Origin: Methylocapsa sp. S129 | GTDB lineage: Bacteria; Pseudomonadota; Alphaproteobacteria; Rhizobiales; Beijerinckiaceae | Assembly: GCF_009765995.1 (NCBI RefSeq) | Contig: NZ_LMUI01000016.1 | Span: forward strand, 248,001 to 312,000 | Length of the DNA: 64,000 nucleotides | Direction: 5' to 3' | Shown: positions 1 to 8,198 of the stretch, piece after piece | How the letters are laid out: every line of letters starts with the position of its first letter | Position numbering within the stretch: position 1 is the stretch's first letter | Made by a program: the position numbers and the translations under genes | Notes under the pieces: model-generated | Told to the model about the DNA's origin: nothing | Seen by the model: only the letters and a program-made list of their open reading frames with translations | The model's database searches: none

Positions 1-1
1 T

Positions 2-181
2 GGCCTCGTGGTCCAACTCGACGCAAACCTCCGGCCGGTATCGAGTTTCCACAGTCGCGCGGACGGTCGGCGGCATGGCGTCACGAGCTGCGTCGAAGTC
101 GGCGGTCGCCTCATAGCCACAAGCAAGGGCGGTGACGCGATCGTCGCAATAGCGCTCCCTCCGTCAGGAGCCCAGACATGA
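2..181 (+). CDS. SMP-30/gluconolactonase (strictosidine-synthase-like) protein, 3' end only
   Basis: This is the last 59 codons of a gene that begins before the window. The readable frame (…GLVVQLD…RPVSSFHSRADGRRHGVTSC…GGRLIATSKGGDAIVAI…) resembles the final blade of the SMP-30/gluconolactonase/strictosidine-synthase beta-propeller family, including the HSRADG and the SKGGD segments. Its TGA overlaps the ATG of the downstream ATPase as ATGA, so the two are translationally coupled in one operon. Proteins of this family next to ribose-type ABC genes usually hydrolyse sugar lactones. That role is inferred from family and context only. The family call rests on a short tail. Confidence 0.6.
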   Translation, partial: GLVVQLDANLRPVSSFHSRADGRRHGVTSCVEVGGRLIATSKGGDAIVAIALPPSGAQT

Positions 182-1680
182 CGCCAGCTCCCCTCGTTGA
201 GATGCGGTCGGTGACCAAACGCTATGCGGGCGTCGCGGCGGTCGAGGATGTCGACTTCTCGGTGCGCGCGGGCGAAGTCCATGCTCTGCTCGGTGAAAAC
301 GGCGCCGGCAAGTCGACGCTGACCAAAGTGCTCGCCGGCGTCACGGCGCCAACCAGCGGCGAAGTGCTTGTGGACGGGACGGCGGTTTCCTTTGCAACCC
401 CCGCCGACGCGTTGGCGCGCGGCATCAACATGGTCTTTCAGGAGAACAGTCTTGTACCCTCGATGACCGTCGCGCAAAATCTCTTCCTCGGCGACGAGAA
501 ATTTTTCAACCGCCTGCGCAACCTCTACATCGCCGCGCAGCAATTCCTGCAATCGCTCAACTTCAACGTCGACCCCTGGGCGACTGTCGCTTCGCTGGGC
601 GTCGCCAAGAAGCAGATGGTCGAGATCGCCCGCGCAGTCCGCCACAACGCTCGCCTGATTGTTTTCGACGAACCGACGGCCTCGCTCACGCCGGAAGAGA
701 AGCGCCACTTCTTTGCGCTGGTCCGCCGCCTGACGGCCAAAGGCGTCGCGATCGTCTTCATTTCGCATGCGCTCGAGGAGGCGCTGGAGATATCGGAACG
801 GATCACCGTCCTGCGCGACGGTCGTCTGATAGCAACCGGGCCGACGCGAGAGTTCGACCGGAATCGAATCGTGAGCGCCATGGTCGGGCGTTCGCTTGTC
901 AACGAGGGGCTGGACCCCCGGACCCGGCGAAGTGCGCGCGCGCCAGGGCGAAAGCTCCTGAGCGTGCAGAATCTTTCGATGGGCGATGCGGTCCGGAATA
1001 CCTCGTTCAGCGTTTATGCCGGACAGATTACGGGGCTGTTTGGCCTCATCGGCTCCGGGAGGACGGAAACCGCCAAGATCGTCGCCGGCATCGCCAAGCG
1101 CAACATCTTCTACGGCGGTGAAATTCGCCTGGAAGACAGGGCGGTGCGTTATCGAATCCCGCGACAAGCGGTGCGCGACGGCATCGTCTATGTGACGGAG
1201 GATCGGAAGGTCGAAGGATTCTTCGAGACGATGTCGATCGCTGAGAACATTGCGATCGGCGTCCTTTCGGCGCGAAAGAGACCGCCTTTGATTGTCTCGA
1301 TGGCCGACATGGCGGCGCTGGCGCAAGAATGGACGGCCAAGCTCTCCATCAAGGCGATCAGCGCGGAAGCGCGGGTCATTGAACTCTCAGGCGGCAACCA
1401 GCAAAAAGTCGTTATCGCCAAATCGCTGGCGCAGACGCCGGCGGTCGTCATCTTCGATGAGCCGACCCGGGGCGTTGACGTCGGCGCGATCGCCGAGATT
1501 CATCAGATGATCAACGGCCTCGCCGATCAAGGGCTCGGCGTCGTTGTGATCTCCTCCTACCTTCCAGAAATATTGTCGCTCTCCGATCGCATTCTTGTGT
1601 CGCAGAAGGGACGCATCGTCGAGGAGTTCACACCAGGAAACGTAACCGAGGAAGAAATCATGTTCGCAGCGGTACATTGA
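178..1680 (+). CDS. Ribose/galactose-type ABC transporter ATPase (double NBD)
   Basis: This 500-residue protein has two fused nucleotide-binding domains of the RbsA/MglA/XylG type and would energise uptake of a monosaccharide or sugar acid at the inner membrane. The first domain has Walker A GENGAGKS near residues 40-47 and Walker B VFDEPTAS near 162-169. The second has the usual degenerate P-loop, an intact LSGGNQQK signature near 404 and FDEPTRGVD near 426-434. The start ATG overlaps the stop of the lactonase-like gene before it. No permease or binding protein lies downstream, so these partners must be encoded upstream of the window. The next genes encode a thiolase-like enzyme set. The substrate cannot be read from the sequence. 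Confidence 0.9.
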   Translation: MTPAPLVEMRSVTKRYAGVAAVEDVDFSVRAGEVHALLGENGAGKSTLTKVLAGVTAPTSGEVLVDGTAVSFATPADALARGINMVFQENSLVPSMTVAQNLFLGDEKFFNRLRNLYIAAQQFLQSLNFNVDPWATVASLGVAKKQMVEIARAVRHNARLIVFDEPTASLTPEEKRHFFALVRRLTAKGVAIVFISHALEEALEISERITVLRDGRLIATGPTREFDRNRIVSAMVGRSLVNEGLDPRTRRSARAPGRKLLSVQNLSMGDAVRNTSFSVYAGQITGLFGLIGSGRTETAKIVAGIAKRNIFYGGEIRLEDRAVRYRIPRQAVRDGIVYVTEDRKVEGFFETMSIAENIAIGVLSARKRPPLIVSMADMAALAQEWTAKLSIKAISAEARVIELSGGNQQKVVIAKSLAQTPAVVIFDEPTRGVDVGAIAEIHQMINGLADQGLGVVVISSYLPEILSLSDRILVSQKGRIVEEFTPGNVTEEEIMFAAVH

Positions 1681-1770
1681 ATTGATGGACGTTCGGCAGT
1701 TTGGACGGGATGGTTTCTTGAGACGCACGCCGGCGATTTCGACACAGACAGCGATAAGCGAGGGAACATA

Positions 1771-2946
1771 ATGCGAAGAGCGACGGCCGCCGTGGTGGGA
1801 ATAGGGGAAGTGCCATCGGGGCGTTTCCCCGACCGATCTGAACTCGAAGCGGCGGTTTTGGCCTGCAAGGGCGCAATTCTGGATGCGGGCCTTGGTCCGC
1901 GCGACATTGACGTCGTCATGCCGACCGGCGCTCTGGCGTCGCGGCATTTCAACGTCGATCTGATATTCTCAAGGTTGTGCGAAGAGCTCGGCATGCTGCG
2001 CAGCGCCGCCATGAACGTGCAGGTCATGGCCGGAGGAGCTAGCAGCTCCAGCATGCTTGCCCTGGCGGAGGCCCTGGTCTCGACGGGAGCGGCGCGCACC
2101 GTTCTGTGTGTGCATTCGGACGCCGTCGGCTCGCTCCCCCGGCAGATGGGGATCGACCTTTTCGCAACCACGGGCGTCTCGGAAGAATGGGAAGCGCCCT
2201 ATGGGCACAACATGAACGCCGTTGGAGCATTGATCTCGCAACGCTACATGCACGAGACCGGCTCGACCGCGGCGGAACTTTCCTCTGTCTGCGTAGCCTT
2301 GCGCAAATGGGCGCAGCTCAATCCGAACGCGATGTTTCGCTCGCCGCTTTCGCTTGAGGACGTGATGACTTCGAAAATCGTTGCGACTCCGTTACGGGCA
2401 AAACATTGTAACGTGCTCGCGGACGGGGCGAGCGCCTTTGTCGTCGCCCGCGCCAGCGAAGCCGCAGCGATAACGCCGACGCCGGTGTATGTGCGCGCCC
2501 ACGCCTCAAAGGTTACGCATTATTCAGTGTCGCAAGACCGTGATCTCGCCAGGCTCGGCTTCTTCGAGGCCGCAGTCGAAGCCTATGAGCAATCGGGACT
2601 GGAGCCCAAGGATATTCATATTGCGGAACTCTACGACGCCTATCCGGTCTTTCCGCTGATCGCCTTGGACGCGCTCCGCGTATGCCGCGGTGAACGGGCG
2701 GGATCTTTCGTCGCCGCGGGGGAGACTTCGCCTGGCGGCTCCATGCCGATGACCACCAATGGCGGCATGCTCTCTCAGGGCCATACCGGCGCAGGCGGCG
2801 GCGTCGCCGTGCTGGTCGAGGCGTTCCGTCAGTTGATGGGAAAGGCGGGAGAGCGACAGGTTCCTGGCGCCGTAAACGCGGCGGAGACCGCGTCCGGCGG
2901 AACCTGGATGGACTCTCACGTGACAATCTTGTCGAAGGAAGCCTGA
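1771..2946 (+). CDS. Thiolase-superfamily protein lacking the usual nucleophilic Cys
   Basis: The 391-residue protein has the thiolase fold of the SCP-x/lipid-transfer group. The C-terminal GHxGAGGG loop with the catalytic-type histidine is present (His338). At the place where active thiolases carry the nucleophilic cysteine (CxSG), it reads MAGGASSSS around residues 86-94, so the Cys is absent. It is followed 2 bp later by a DUF35 zinc-ribbon/OB-fold protein. That pairing is typical of acyl-CoA thiolase-like enzymes and of Ltp2-type retro-aldolases, which also lack the Cys. I infer a CoA-linked C-C cleaving or forming enzyme, perhaps an aldolase, acting on a product of the transported compound. 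The reaction is not known. Confidence 0.8.
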   Translation: MRRATAAVVGIGEVPSGRFPDRSELEAAVLACKGAILDAGLGPRDIDVVMPTGALASRHFNVDLIFSRLCEELGMLRSAAMNVQVMAGGASSSSMLALAEALVSTGAARTVLCVHSDAVGSLPRQMGIDLFATTGVSEEWEAPYGHNMNAVGALISQRYMHETGSTAAELSSVCVALRKWAQLNPNAMFRSPLSLEDVMTSKIVATPLRAKHCNVLADGASAFVVARASEAAAITPTPVYVRAHASKVTHYSVSQDRDLARLGFFEAAVEAYEQSGLEPKDIHIAELYDAYPVFPLIALDALRVCRGERAGSFVAAGETSPGGSMPMTTNGGMLSQGHTGAGGGVAVLVEAFRQLMGKAGERQVPGAVNAAETASGGTWMDSHVTILSKEA

Positions 2947-2948
2947 CG

Positions 2949-3365
2949 ATGGCGAATACAGCATCCCATCCCAATCCCACCGCCTGGAGCGCGCCATTCT
3001 GGGAGGCGGCCGCTCAGCGCCGCCTCGTGATCCAGCACTGCCGGTCCTGCGACGCCTCCATCATGTATCCCAAGCGGGTCTGTCCCCATTGTCTTGGCGA
3101 GGATCTTGGCTGGCGCGCTTCGAAAGGCGAGGGCGAGATCTATTCGGTGACGGTGCAGAAGGCTGCGCCGCCGACAGGCTTTGAGGATCGGCTGCCCTAT
3201 GTGATCGCCATTGTCCGTTTGGATGAAGACGTTCAGCTCATGACCAATCTGATCGGAAGCGATGCGGAACATGCCGAATGCGGCGATCGGGTGACTGTCG
3301 ACTTTGAAACGCGATCAGACATCGGCGTTACTTTGCCGGTCTTCCGGCTGGTCAATCCCAAATGA
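2949..3365 (+). CDS. DUF35 zinc-ribbon/OB-fold protein, partner of the thiolase-like enzyme
   Basis: This is a 138-residue protein with an N-terminal rubredoxin-like zinc ribbon (Cys31, Cys34, Cys45, Cys48) followed by a beta-rich OB-fold domain. This is the standard layout of the DUF35/ChsH2-type family. Such proteins bind thiolase-like or hydratase partners and form part of the acyl-CoA site. It starts two bases after the thiolase-like stop codon, so the pair is almost certainly co-translated and forms a complex. Nothing is truncated: length and cysteine spacing are normal. Confidence 0.88.
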   Translation: MANTASHPNPTAWSAPFWEAAAQRRLVIQHCRSCDASIMYPKRVCPHCLGEDLGWRASKGEGEIYSVTVQKAAPPTGFEDRLPYVIAIVRLDEDVQLMTNLIGSDAEHAECGDRVTVDFETRSDIGVTLPVFRLVNPK

Positions 3366-3431
3366 CGGCGGACAGCCGCCGGACTCGGCGGCGCTCAGTT
3401 TTTTGCTGAGAGACACGGAAGGAAACATTCT

Positions 3432-4163
3432 TTGCCAAACAATTTCTCACTGGCGGTCGTCACCGGCGGCGCGTCGGGAATCGGGGGGGCAGTCGCGGCG
3501 CTCTTGAGGGATGGCGGCTGGTCGGTGCATGTGATCGATCGGCGGCCGAGTGAACTCGCGGATGTGCATAGTCATATTTGCGACGTCACGGACGAAAGCG
3601 GGCTGGTCGGCGTCGCCTCTGAAATTGGCCCGATCGGCGCCCTCGTGCTCGCCGCAGGCATTAATCTTCGTCCGCAGGATGGACCGGCGGAGAAGCTTTC
3701 CCTTGATGCCTGGCACAAGACGCTCGCCGTCAATCTGACCGGGTGTATGCTCAGCGTGCGCGCCTTTCGTCCGAAGTTGCGCCAGGATGGGTCTATTGTG
3801 ACGTTGGGCAGCGTCGCCGCCATGCGGGCCATGCCTTGGGCGGACGCCTATACGGCGACCAAGGGCGCTATCGTGGCGTTGACGCGCTCCTGGGCGGTTG
3901 ACTACAGCCGCGACGGCATTCGGGTGAACTGCGTTTGCCCCGGCCCTACCGACACCGCGATGATGGCCGGCATGATCGAGCAACATCATTCGAATAGCCA
4001 GCTTCAGCTCCCGCAGCAGCGTATGGCCACGTCGCTGGAAGTGGCCGAAGTGATCGCTTTCCTCGTCTCTCCGAAGGCGTCCTACCTATCTGGCGCCATC
4101 ATTCCGGTGGATGGAGCCGCGACCGCACACAGCGCTGGAATGCCATTCCCTCGGCGCAGATAG
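3432..4163 (+). CDS. SDR-family oxidoreductase
   Basis: A 243-residue short-chain dehydrogenase. It has the classical TGGASGIG cofactor loop (residues 11-18), the catalytic Ser127, and Tyr140-x-x-x-Lys144, so it should be an active NAD(P)-dependent alcohol/ketone oxidoreductase. The start is TTG, chosen because GGAAGG lies 8 bases upstream and the Rossmann strand begins directly after it. It closes the operon of ATPase, thiolase-like and DUF35 genes and is convergent with the GntR gene. An inferred role is oxidation or reduction of the sugar-derived intermediate before or after the thiolase-like step. Confidence 0.85.
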   Translation: MPNNFSLAVVTGGASGIGGAVAALLRDGGWSVHVIDRRPSELADVHSHICDVTDESGLVGVASEIGPIGALVLAAGINLRPQDGPAEKLSLDAWHKTLAVNLTGCMLSVRAFRPKLRQDGSIVTLGSVAAMRAMPWADAYTATKGAIVALTRSWAVDYSRDGIRVNCVCPGPTDTAMMAGMIEQHHSNSQLQLPQQRMATSLEVAEVIAFLVSPKASYLSGAIIPVDGAATAHSAGMPFPRRR

Positions 4164-4233
4164 GACTTATCGAGAGACTGGCGTTTGTTTGGCTCAATCC
4201 AACCGTCGATTGAATAACGATCGCCAATCTCGT

Positions 4234-4953
4234 TCATGCGGACGCCGATCCGTCAAAGTAGTCAGGGAGCTTTCTGACGAGCCGCGGCAGAGACGAGAGG
4301 AGCTCCGACAAATGTTCCCGCATGGCGGTCTGGGCGGAATCGGGATCGCGCGCGTTCAAAGCCCGGATGATGGCTTTGTGCTGTTGGATCAACAATTTTC
4401 CAGGCGTTGCATCGGGGAGGCTGAGATAGCGCACACGATCCATCTGCAATTTGACGTTTTGCAAAGTTCGCCAGACGTCTCCGTGTCCGATCGAGGCGGC
4501 GAAGGTGAAATGAAGCTCGTCGTCGAGCGAGAGGAAGGCGGCATGATCTTCCTGCTTTACTGCACGCTCCTGCGCGCTGACGATCTGTTCCATAGTCTTG
4601 ATCGCCGAAGGTTTGCTCCTCAGCGCGGCTTCCCGGATCACGGCGAGTTCCGCGGCTTCGCGAAGAAAGCGGCCGCTATCGACGCTTTGGAGATCGATGC
4701 GCGTAACCTCCGTTCCGCGCTGCGGAAGCGCGCGCACGAGCCCGGCTTCGCCCAGCCGGATCAAGGCGTCTCTTACGGGCTGACGGCTAACGCCGAGCGA
4801 AGCGGAGAGCTCGTTCTCCGACAGCCGCTCTCCCGGGCGAAGCACGTTCGTCAAGATACGTTGTACGAGTATTCGCTTAATTTGAGGTCCAAGCGCCTCA
4901 TTGGGGTCCAGCGCTTTCTCTGCAATTCCAGGCGTCACGACCGAATCCCCCAT
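4234..4953 (-). CDS. GntR-family transcription regulator, FCD subgroup
   Basis: A 239-residue regulator. It has an N-terminal winged helix of GntR type (about residues 22-88, with LSENELSASLGVSRQPVRDAL) and an all-helical FCD effector domain (about 95-220) that in this subgroup binds small carboxylic acids through a metal site. An AGAGG ribosome site precedes the ATG. It is transcribed away from the ABC genes starting at 5098, and the 16-bp palindrome at 5037-5052 lies in the shared spacer, next to its own promoter region. The same palindrome recurs at 9805-9820. I infer that this protein binds those sites and represses the island until a sugar-acid ligand appears. Confidence 0.9.
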   Translation of the reverse strand: MGDSVVTPGIAEKALDPNEALGPQIKRILVQRILTNVLRPGERLSENELSASLGVSRQPVRDALIRLGEAGLVRALPQRGTEVTRIDLQSVDSGRFLREAAELAVIREAALRSKPSAIKTMEQIVSAQERAVKQEDHAAFLSLDDELHFTFAASIGHGDVWRTLQNVKLQMDRVRYLSLPDATPGKLLIQQHKAIIRALNARDPDSAQTAMREHLSELLSSLPRLVRKLPDYFDGSASA

Positions 4954-5036
4954 TCATACCTCTTGAGAGTATAGCGCGGCCTTCAAGTCAAACTCCATGC
5001 GATAGGAACCGCGACAGTGGCGATTGACAATCGTTA

Positions 5037-5052
5037 TGGATACTAGTATCCA
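5037..5052. promoter_or_regulatory. Probable GntR operator, copy 1
   Basis: TGGATACTAGTATCCA is a perfect 16-bp palindrome in the spacer between the GntR gene and the first ABC operon, 45 bases before the binding-protein start. The core GGATACTAGTATCC recurs exactly at 9805-9820 and half of it at 19655-19665. Short palindromes in the spacer beside the regulator gene are the usual FCD-GntR binding sites. The assignment to this regulator is inferred. Confidence 0.75.
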
Positions 5053-5097
5053 ATAATTGCTCGAACGACAAAAATGGGAAGTGGGGAGGCGGCGCCG

Positions 5098-6195
5098 ATG
5101 AGGGGATTCATGCTAGCAATAAGCGGAAATTTTCGATCGACAATCGGTGCGGCGGTCCGGAGCAGAATCGGCTTGCCTTTCGTAAGTCTGGCGGCGCTCG
5201 CTCTGCTGTTCTTCGTCAGCAGCGCCATCGCGGCGGATGCGAATTCGACGAAAGTGGCGATTGTAGCAGGCGGCCCGCATCCGTATTTCGCGTCGTGGCC
5301 CCAAGCGGGGAAAGACGCGGCGCGCGACTTTCATCTTGGCGCTGCGGATTACAAGGTTCCGCAAAGCTGGTCGCTGAGCCAGCAGAACGATCTGATCGAG
5401 AGTCTAGCCTCTCAGGGTTATAACGCATTCCTGGTCTTTCCCGGCGACCCAGCAGGCAGCCGGAACGTCGTCGGTGAATTGGTCGATCAGGGAATGCCTG
5501 TGATCGCTTTAGCGGGTTGTTTGCAAGATCCTAGCAAGGCCGCCTTTTGCTTCGCGACCGATACCGAGCACTCGGCTTATCTGGGAGCCAAGGAACTGAT
5601 CAAGGCAATGGGCGGGAAAGGCCGCATCGCGCATTTCACGGGTTTTCTCACTGACCCGGGTACGGCGTTACGAATCAATGGCGTTAAGCAGGCGGTCGCC
5701 GAAACCAACGGGTCGGTGGAGCTTGTTCAAACGATTGCCGACATCGACGCCCCGGAACCGGCCCAGGACAAGATCAACGCATTCCTTGCGACGCAGGGCA
5801 AGCAAGTTGAAGGAATCATCGCGACCGCCTGGATACCGGCGACCGTCGCCGCCACCGCTTTGCGGAAAATCGGCGACAAGCGAATTCATATGATCGGCCT
5901 CAATGACGATCCCATCATTTTGGAGGGGATCAAAGACGGCTACGTAACGGGAACGATGCTTCAGAATCCTTACGGACAGGCGTATATTGGATCTTACGCG
6001 CTTGGAAAATTGATGTCCGGCTGCAAGGTCAAGACGGACGCGCCCTGGCTAAAGACTCCCCAGACGACGCATTTTGTCGATAGCGGCACGGCATATGTGG
6101 GGGCGAGCGACCTTGCCAACTATCAAGACAAGATGCAGGGCGTGACAAAGGATATTCTCGCGAGCTTCCAGCAGAAATATCTCGATTGCCCTTGA
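5098..6195 (+). CDS. Periplasmic sugar-binding protein, first ABC system
   Basis: A 365-residue periplasmic binding protein of the ribose/LacI type (Peripla_BP_4). A signal peptide with the hydrophobic stretch LPFVSLAALALLFFVSS ends near the AIAADA cleavage region, and the mature part has two alternating alpha/beta lobes. I chose the ATG at 5098 because GGGGAGG sits 8 bases upstream; the ATG at 5074 has no comparable ribosome site. It captures the ligand for the two permeases and ATPase that follow, and its stop codon overlaps the next start (TGATG). The operator palindrome lies just upstream. The ligand is unknown, but the neighbours suggest a sugar acid. Confidence 0.88.
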   Translation: MRGFMLAISGNFRSTIGAAVRSRIGLPFVSLAALALLFFVSSAIAADANSTKVAIVAGGPHPYFASWPQAGKDAARDFHLGAADYKVPQSWSLSQQNDLIESLASQGYNAFLVFPGDPAGSRNVVGELVDQGMPVIALAGCLQDPSKAAFCFATDTEHSAYLGAKELIKAMGGKGRIAHFTGFLTDPGTALRINGVKQAVAETNGSVELVQTIADIDAPEPAQDKINAFLATQGKQVEGIIATAWIPATVAATALRKIGDKRIHMIGLNDDPIILEGIKDGYVTGTMLQNPYGQAYIGSYALGKLMSGCKVKTDAPWLKTPQTTHFVDSGTAYVGASDLANYQDKMQGVTKDILASFQQKYLDCP

Positions 6196-7244
6196 TGCTG
6201 GAAGGTCTCCCGCCGGCGCAGGGCTCTGACGCAACAGAAACGCAGTATGAGAATGCGGGGCGCCTCGGCGGAAAGCTGGGACGTTTCCTGCTCTCGTCCG
6301 AGTTTGGGTTGCTGCTTCTGGTTGTGCTCGCTTTCGCCGGCTTCTGGTTATCGACTCGCGGCTTCAGTTCGCCGTTCAACCAGTTCGGCTTGAGCCGATC
6401 GGCGGCCGTCAACATCCTCATCAGCCTTTCCATGATGTCGGTGATCGTCTCGGGTGGACTAGATCTGTCCATCGGCGCGATCGGGGTTTGCGCCAGCATC
6501 TTGGCGGGCTGGCTGATGGAGGCCTGTCGATGGCCGGCGCCGGCGAGCGTCGCCGTGGGGTTGGCGCTGGGTGGTCTGCTCGGCTTTGCAAATGGTCAGA
6601 TAATCGTGCGCACGGGCATGCATAGCTTCGTGGTCACGCTTGCGACGATGAGCGTCTTCTTTGGAGGTATGATCATATTGACGACGGCGAAGCCGTTCGA
6701 CAGCCTTCCCGATGATTTCAGCCTTCCTGCGCAACAACATTTATTCGGCGCTGTTTCACCGCTGCTTGTCTACAGCGTTCTGATAGCCTGCATGATGGCT
6801 TATCTTTATCGTCTGACCGCGATAGGCCGTGACATGCTGGCTGTCGGCGCCAACGCTCGAGCGGCCCTACTGTCCGGGATCTCCGCATCGCGGGCGGTCA
6901 CGTTGTGCCACGCGATGGCCGGAATCCTTGCCGCCGTTGCGGGCGTAATGCTGTCAATGCGTAATGGCGCTGCGATCCCCTCAATGGCGGGAAATCTTGG
7001 TCAGGATTGGCTTTTGCCCGCTTTTCTTGGGCCGGTTCTGGGCGGCGCGTCGCTGAGTGGCGGCCGCGTGTCGGTGCTGGGCGCCGTCCTCGGCGCAGTG
7101 CTGATCTCCGTGATCAACAATGGGCTTCTGCTGCTCCATGTCGGGGCGTTCTGGCTGCAGTTTTTCCTCGGCATGCTTCTGCTTGGCGCCGTAATGATCG
7201 ATAAGGCGCGAATGCGCGTCTTCGCCAGCGGCGATCGTCGATGA
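6195..7244 (+). CDS. Ribose-type ABC permease A, first ABC system
   Basis: A 349-residue inner-membrane permease of the RbsC/BPD_transp_2 family. It has around ten hydrophobic segments and the family motif GGLDLSIGAIG near the third segment. The start ATG overlaps the stop of the binding-protein gene, and its own stop overlaps the next permease (ATGA). RbsC-type transporters usually use one permease as a homodimer. Here a second, clearly different permease follows, so a heterodimeric pore is likely. Confidence 0.9.
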   Translation: MLEGLPPAQGSDATETQYENAGRLGGKLGRFLLSSEFGLLLLVVLAFAGFWLSTRGFSSPFNQFGLSRSAAVNILISLSMMSVIVSGGLDLSIGAIGVCASILAGWLMEACRWPAPASVAVGLALGGLLGFANGQIIVRTGMHSFVVTLATMSVFFGGMIILTTAKPFDSLPDDFSLPAQQHLFGAVSPLLVYSVLIACMMAYLYRLTAIGRDMLAVGANARAALLSGISASRAVTLCHAMAGILAAVAGVMLSMRNGAAIPSMAGNLGQDWLLPAFLGPVLGGASLSGGRVSVLGAVLGAVLISVINNGLLLLHVGAFWLQFFLGMLLLGAVMIDKARMRVFASGDRR

Positions 7245-8197
7245 CGGCGACGCTACGGCTCTCCTCTGATTGGTTGGGGCTCGCGATCCTCACTCTGGGG
7301 GGCGCGATTTTTTTAAGCGTTCTGCGGCCGGACTTCTTGTCTTCGTACAATATTTTTGTCCTGCTTGATGCGATTGCCTTGTCGACGATGATCGCGCTTG
7401 GGCAGTTGGCGGTAATCGCGCTCGGCCAGACGAATCTTTCCCTAGGCTCCATCGGCGGTTTGGTCGGCGTCGCATTTGCGGGCGCTATGCAGGCAGGCGG
7501 CGTCGCTCCCTGGCTTGCGGTTTTGCTGGGACTCGCGCTTGGTCTCGCATGCGGCCTCATCAATGGTTTGCTAACGGCTCGGGCAGGCATTTCGGCATTC
7601 GTTATCACGTTAGCGACTCTGGCTGCTTATAAGGGGGTCAACCTTGGCCTCACACAGGCCCAGCCGCTGTACGATATACCGGCTGTTGTAAAAGCGGTCG
7701 GCACGGCCTCAATTTCTGGCCCTGTTCCCGTGCTCCTGATTCCGGCGGCGATTGCCGTGGTCTTCGTGTGGTGCTTGTTCGATCGTATTCCGCTGGGTCG
7801 GCAGATCCTCGCGGTAGGGGCAAATCAGCATGCGGCAAGGCTCGCAGGAATTTCGGTCTCACGCGCCGTCATCGCGACGCACGCTTTATCTGGTCTGCTT
7901 GCCGGCGCGGCGGGCATGATGGCGGTCGCGCGCCTTCAAGTCGGTCAACCGACGATTGGCGATGACTGGCTGATTCCCTCCTTCACGGCTCCAGTTATCG
8001 GCGGGGCGATACTCAGCGGCGGGTATGTCAGCGTAGCTGGCGCGGTTTGGGGGGTTGCGCTCGTCGTCCTGATCACTCAGGCGCTCGTGCTGTTCCAGGT
8101 CGATCCCTATTACGTGCAGTTCCTTCTGGGTTTGCTGATCCTCGCGGCCGTGGGCGTCAATCGTTTCAGGTCCAAACGACAGACCAAGGCGGTGTGA
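7241..8197 (+). CDS. Ribose-type ABC permease B, first ABC system
   Basis: A 318-residue RbsC-type permease with multiple membrane segments. The permease A motif GGLDLSIG is replaced here by GQTNLSLGSIGG. That asymmetry fits the second subunit of a heterodimer. The ATG overlaps the stop of permease A, and the ATPase gene starts one base after its stop. Shared segments such as GRQILAVGANQHAARLAGIS and the GGAILSGGYVSVAGA block near the C-terminus place it firmly in the family. Confidence 0.9.
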   Translation: MTATLRLSSDWLGLAILTLGGAIFLSVLRPDFLSSYNIFVLLDAIALSTMIALGQLAVIALGQTNLSLGSIGGLVGVAFAGAMQAGGVAPWLAVLLGLALGLACGLINGLLTARAGISAFVITLATLAAYKGVNLGLTQAQPLYDIPAVVKAVGTASISGPVPVLLIPAAIAVVFVWCLFDRIPLGRQILAVGANQHAARLAGISVSRAVIATHALSGLLAGAAGMMAVARLQVGQPTIGDDWLIPSFTAPVIGGAILSGGYVSVAGAVWGVALVVLITQALVLFQVDPYYVQFLLGLLILAAVGVNRFRSKRQTKAV

Positions 8198-8198
8198 A

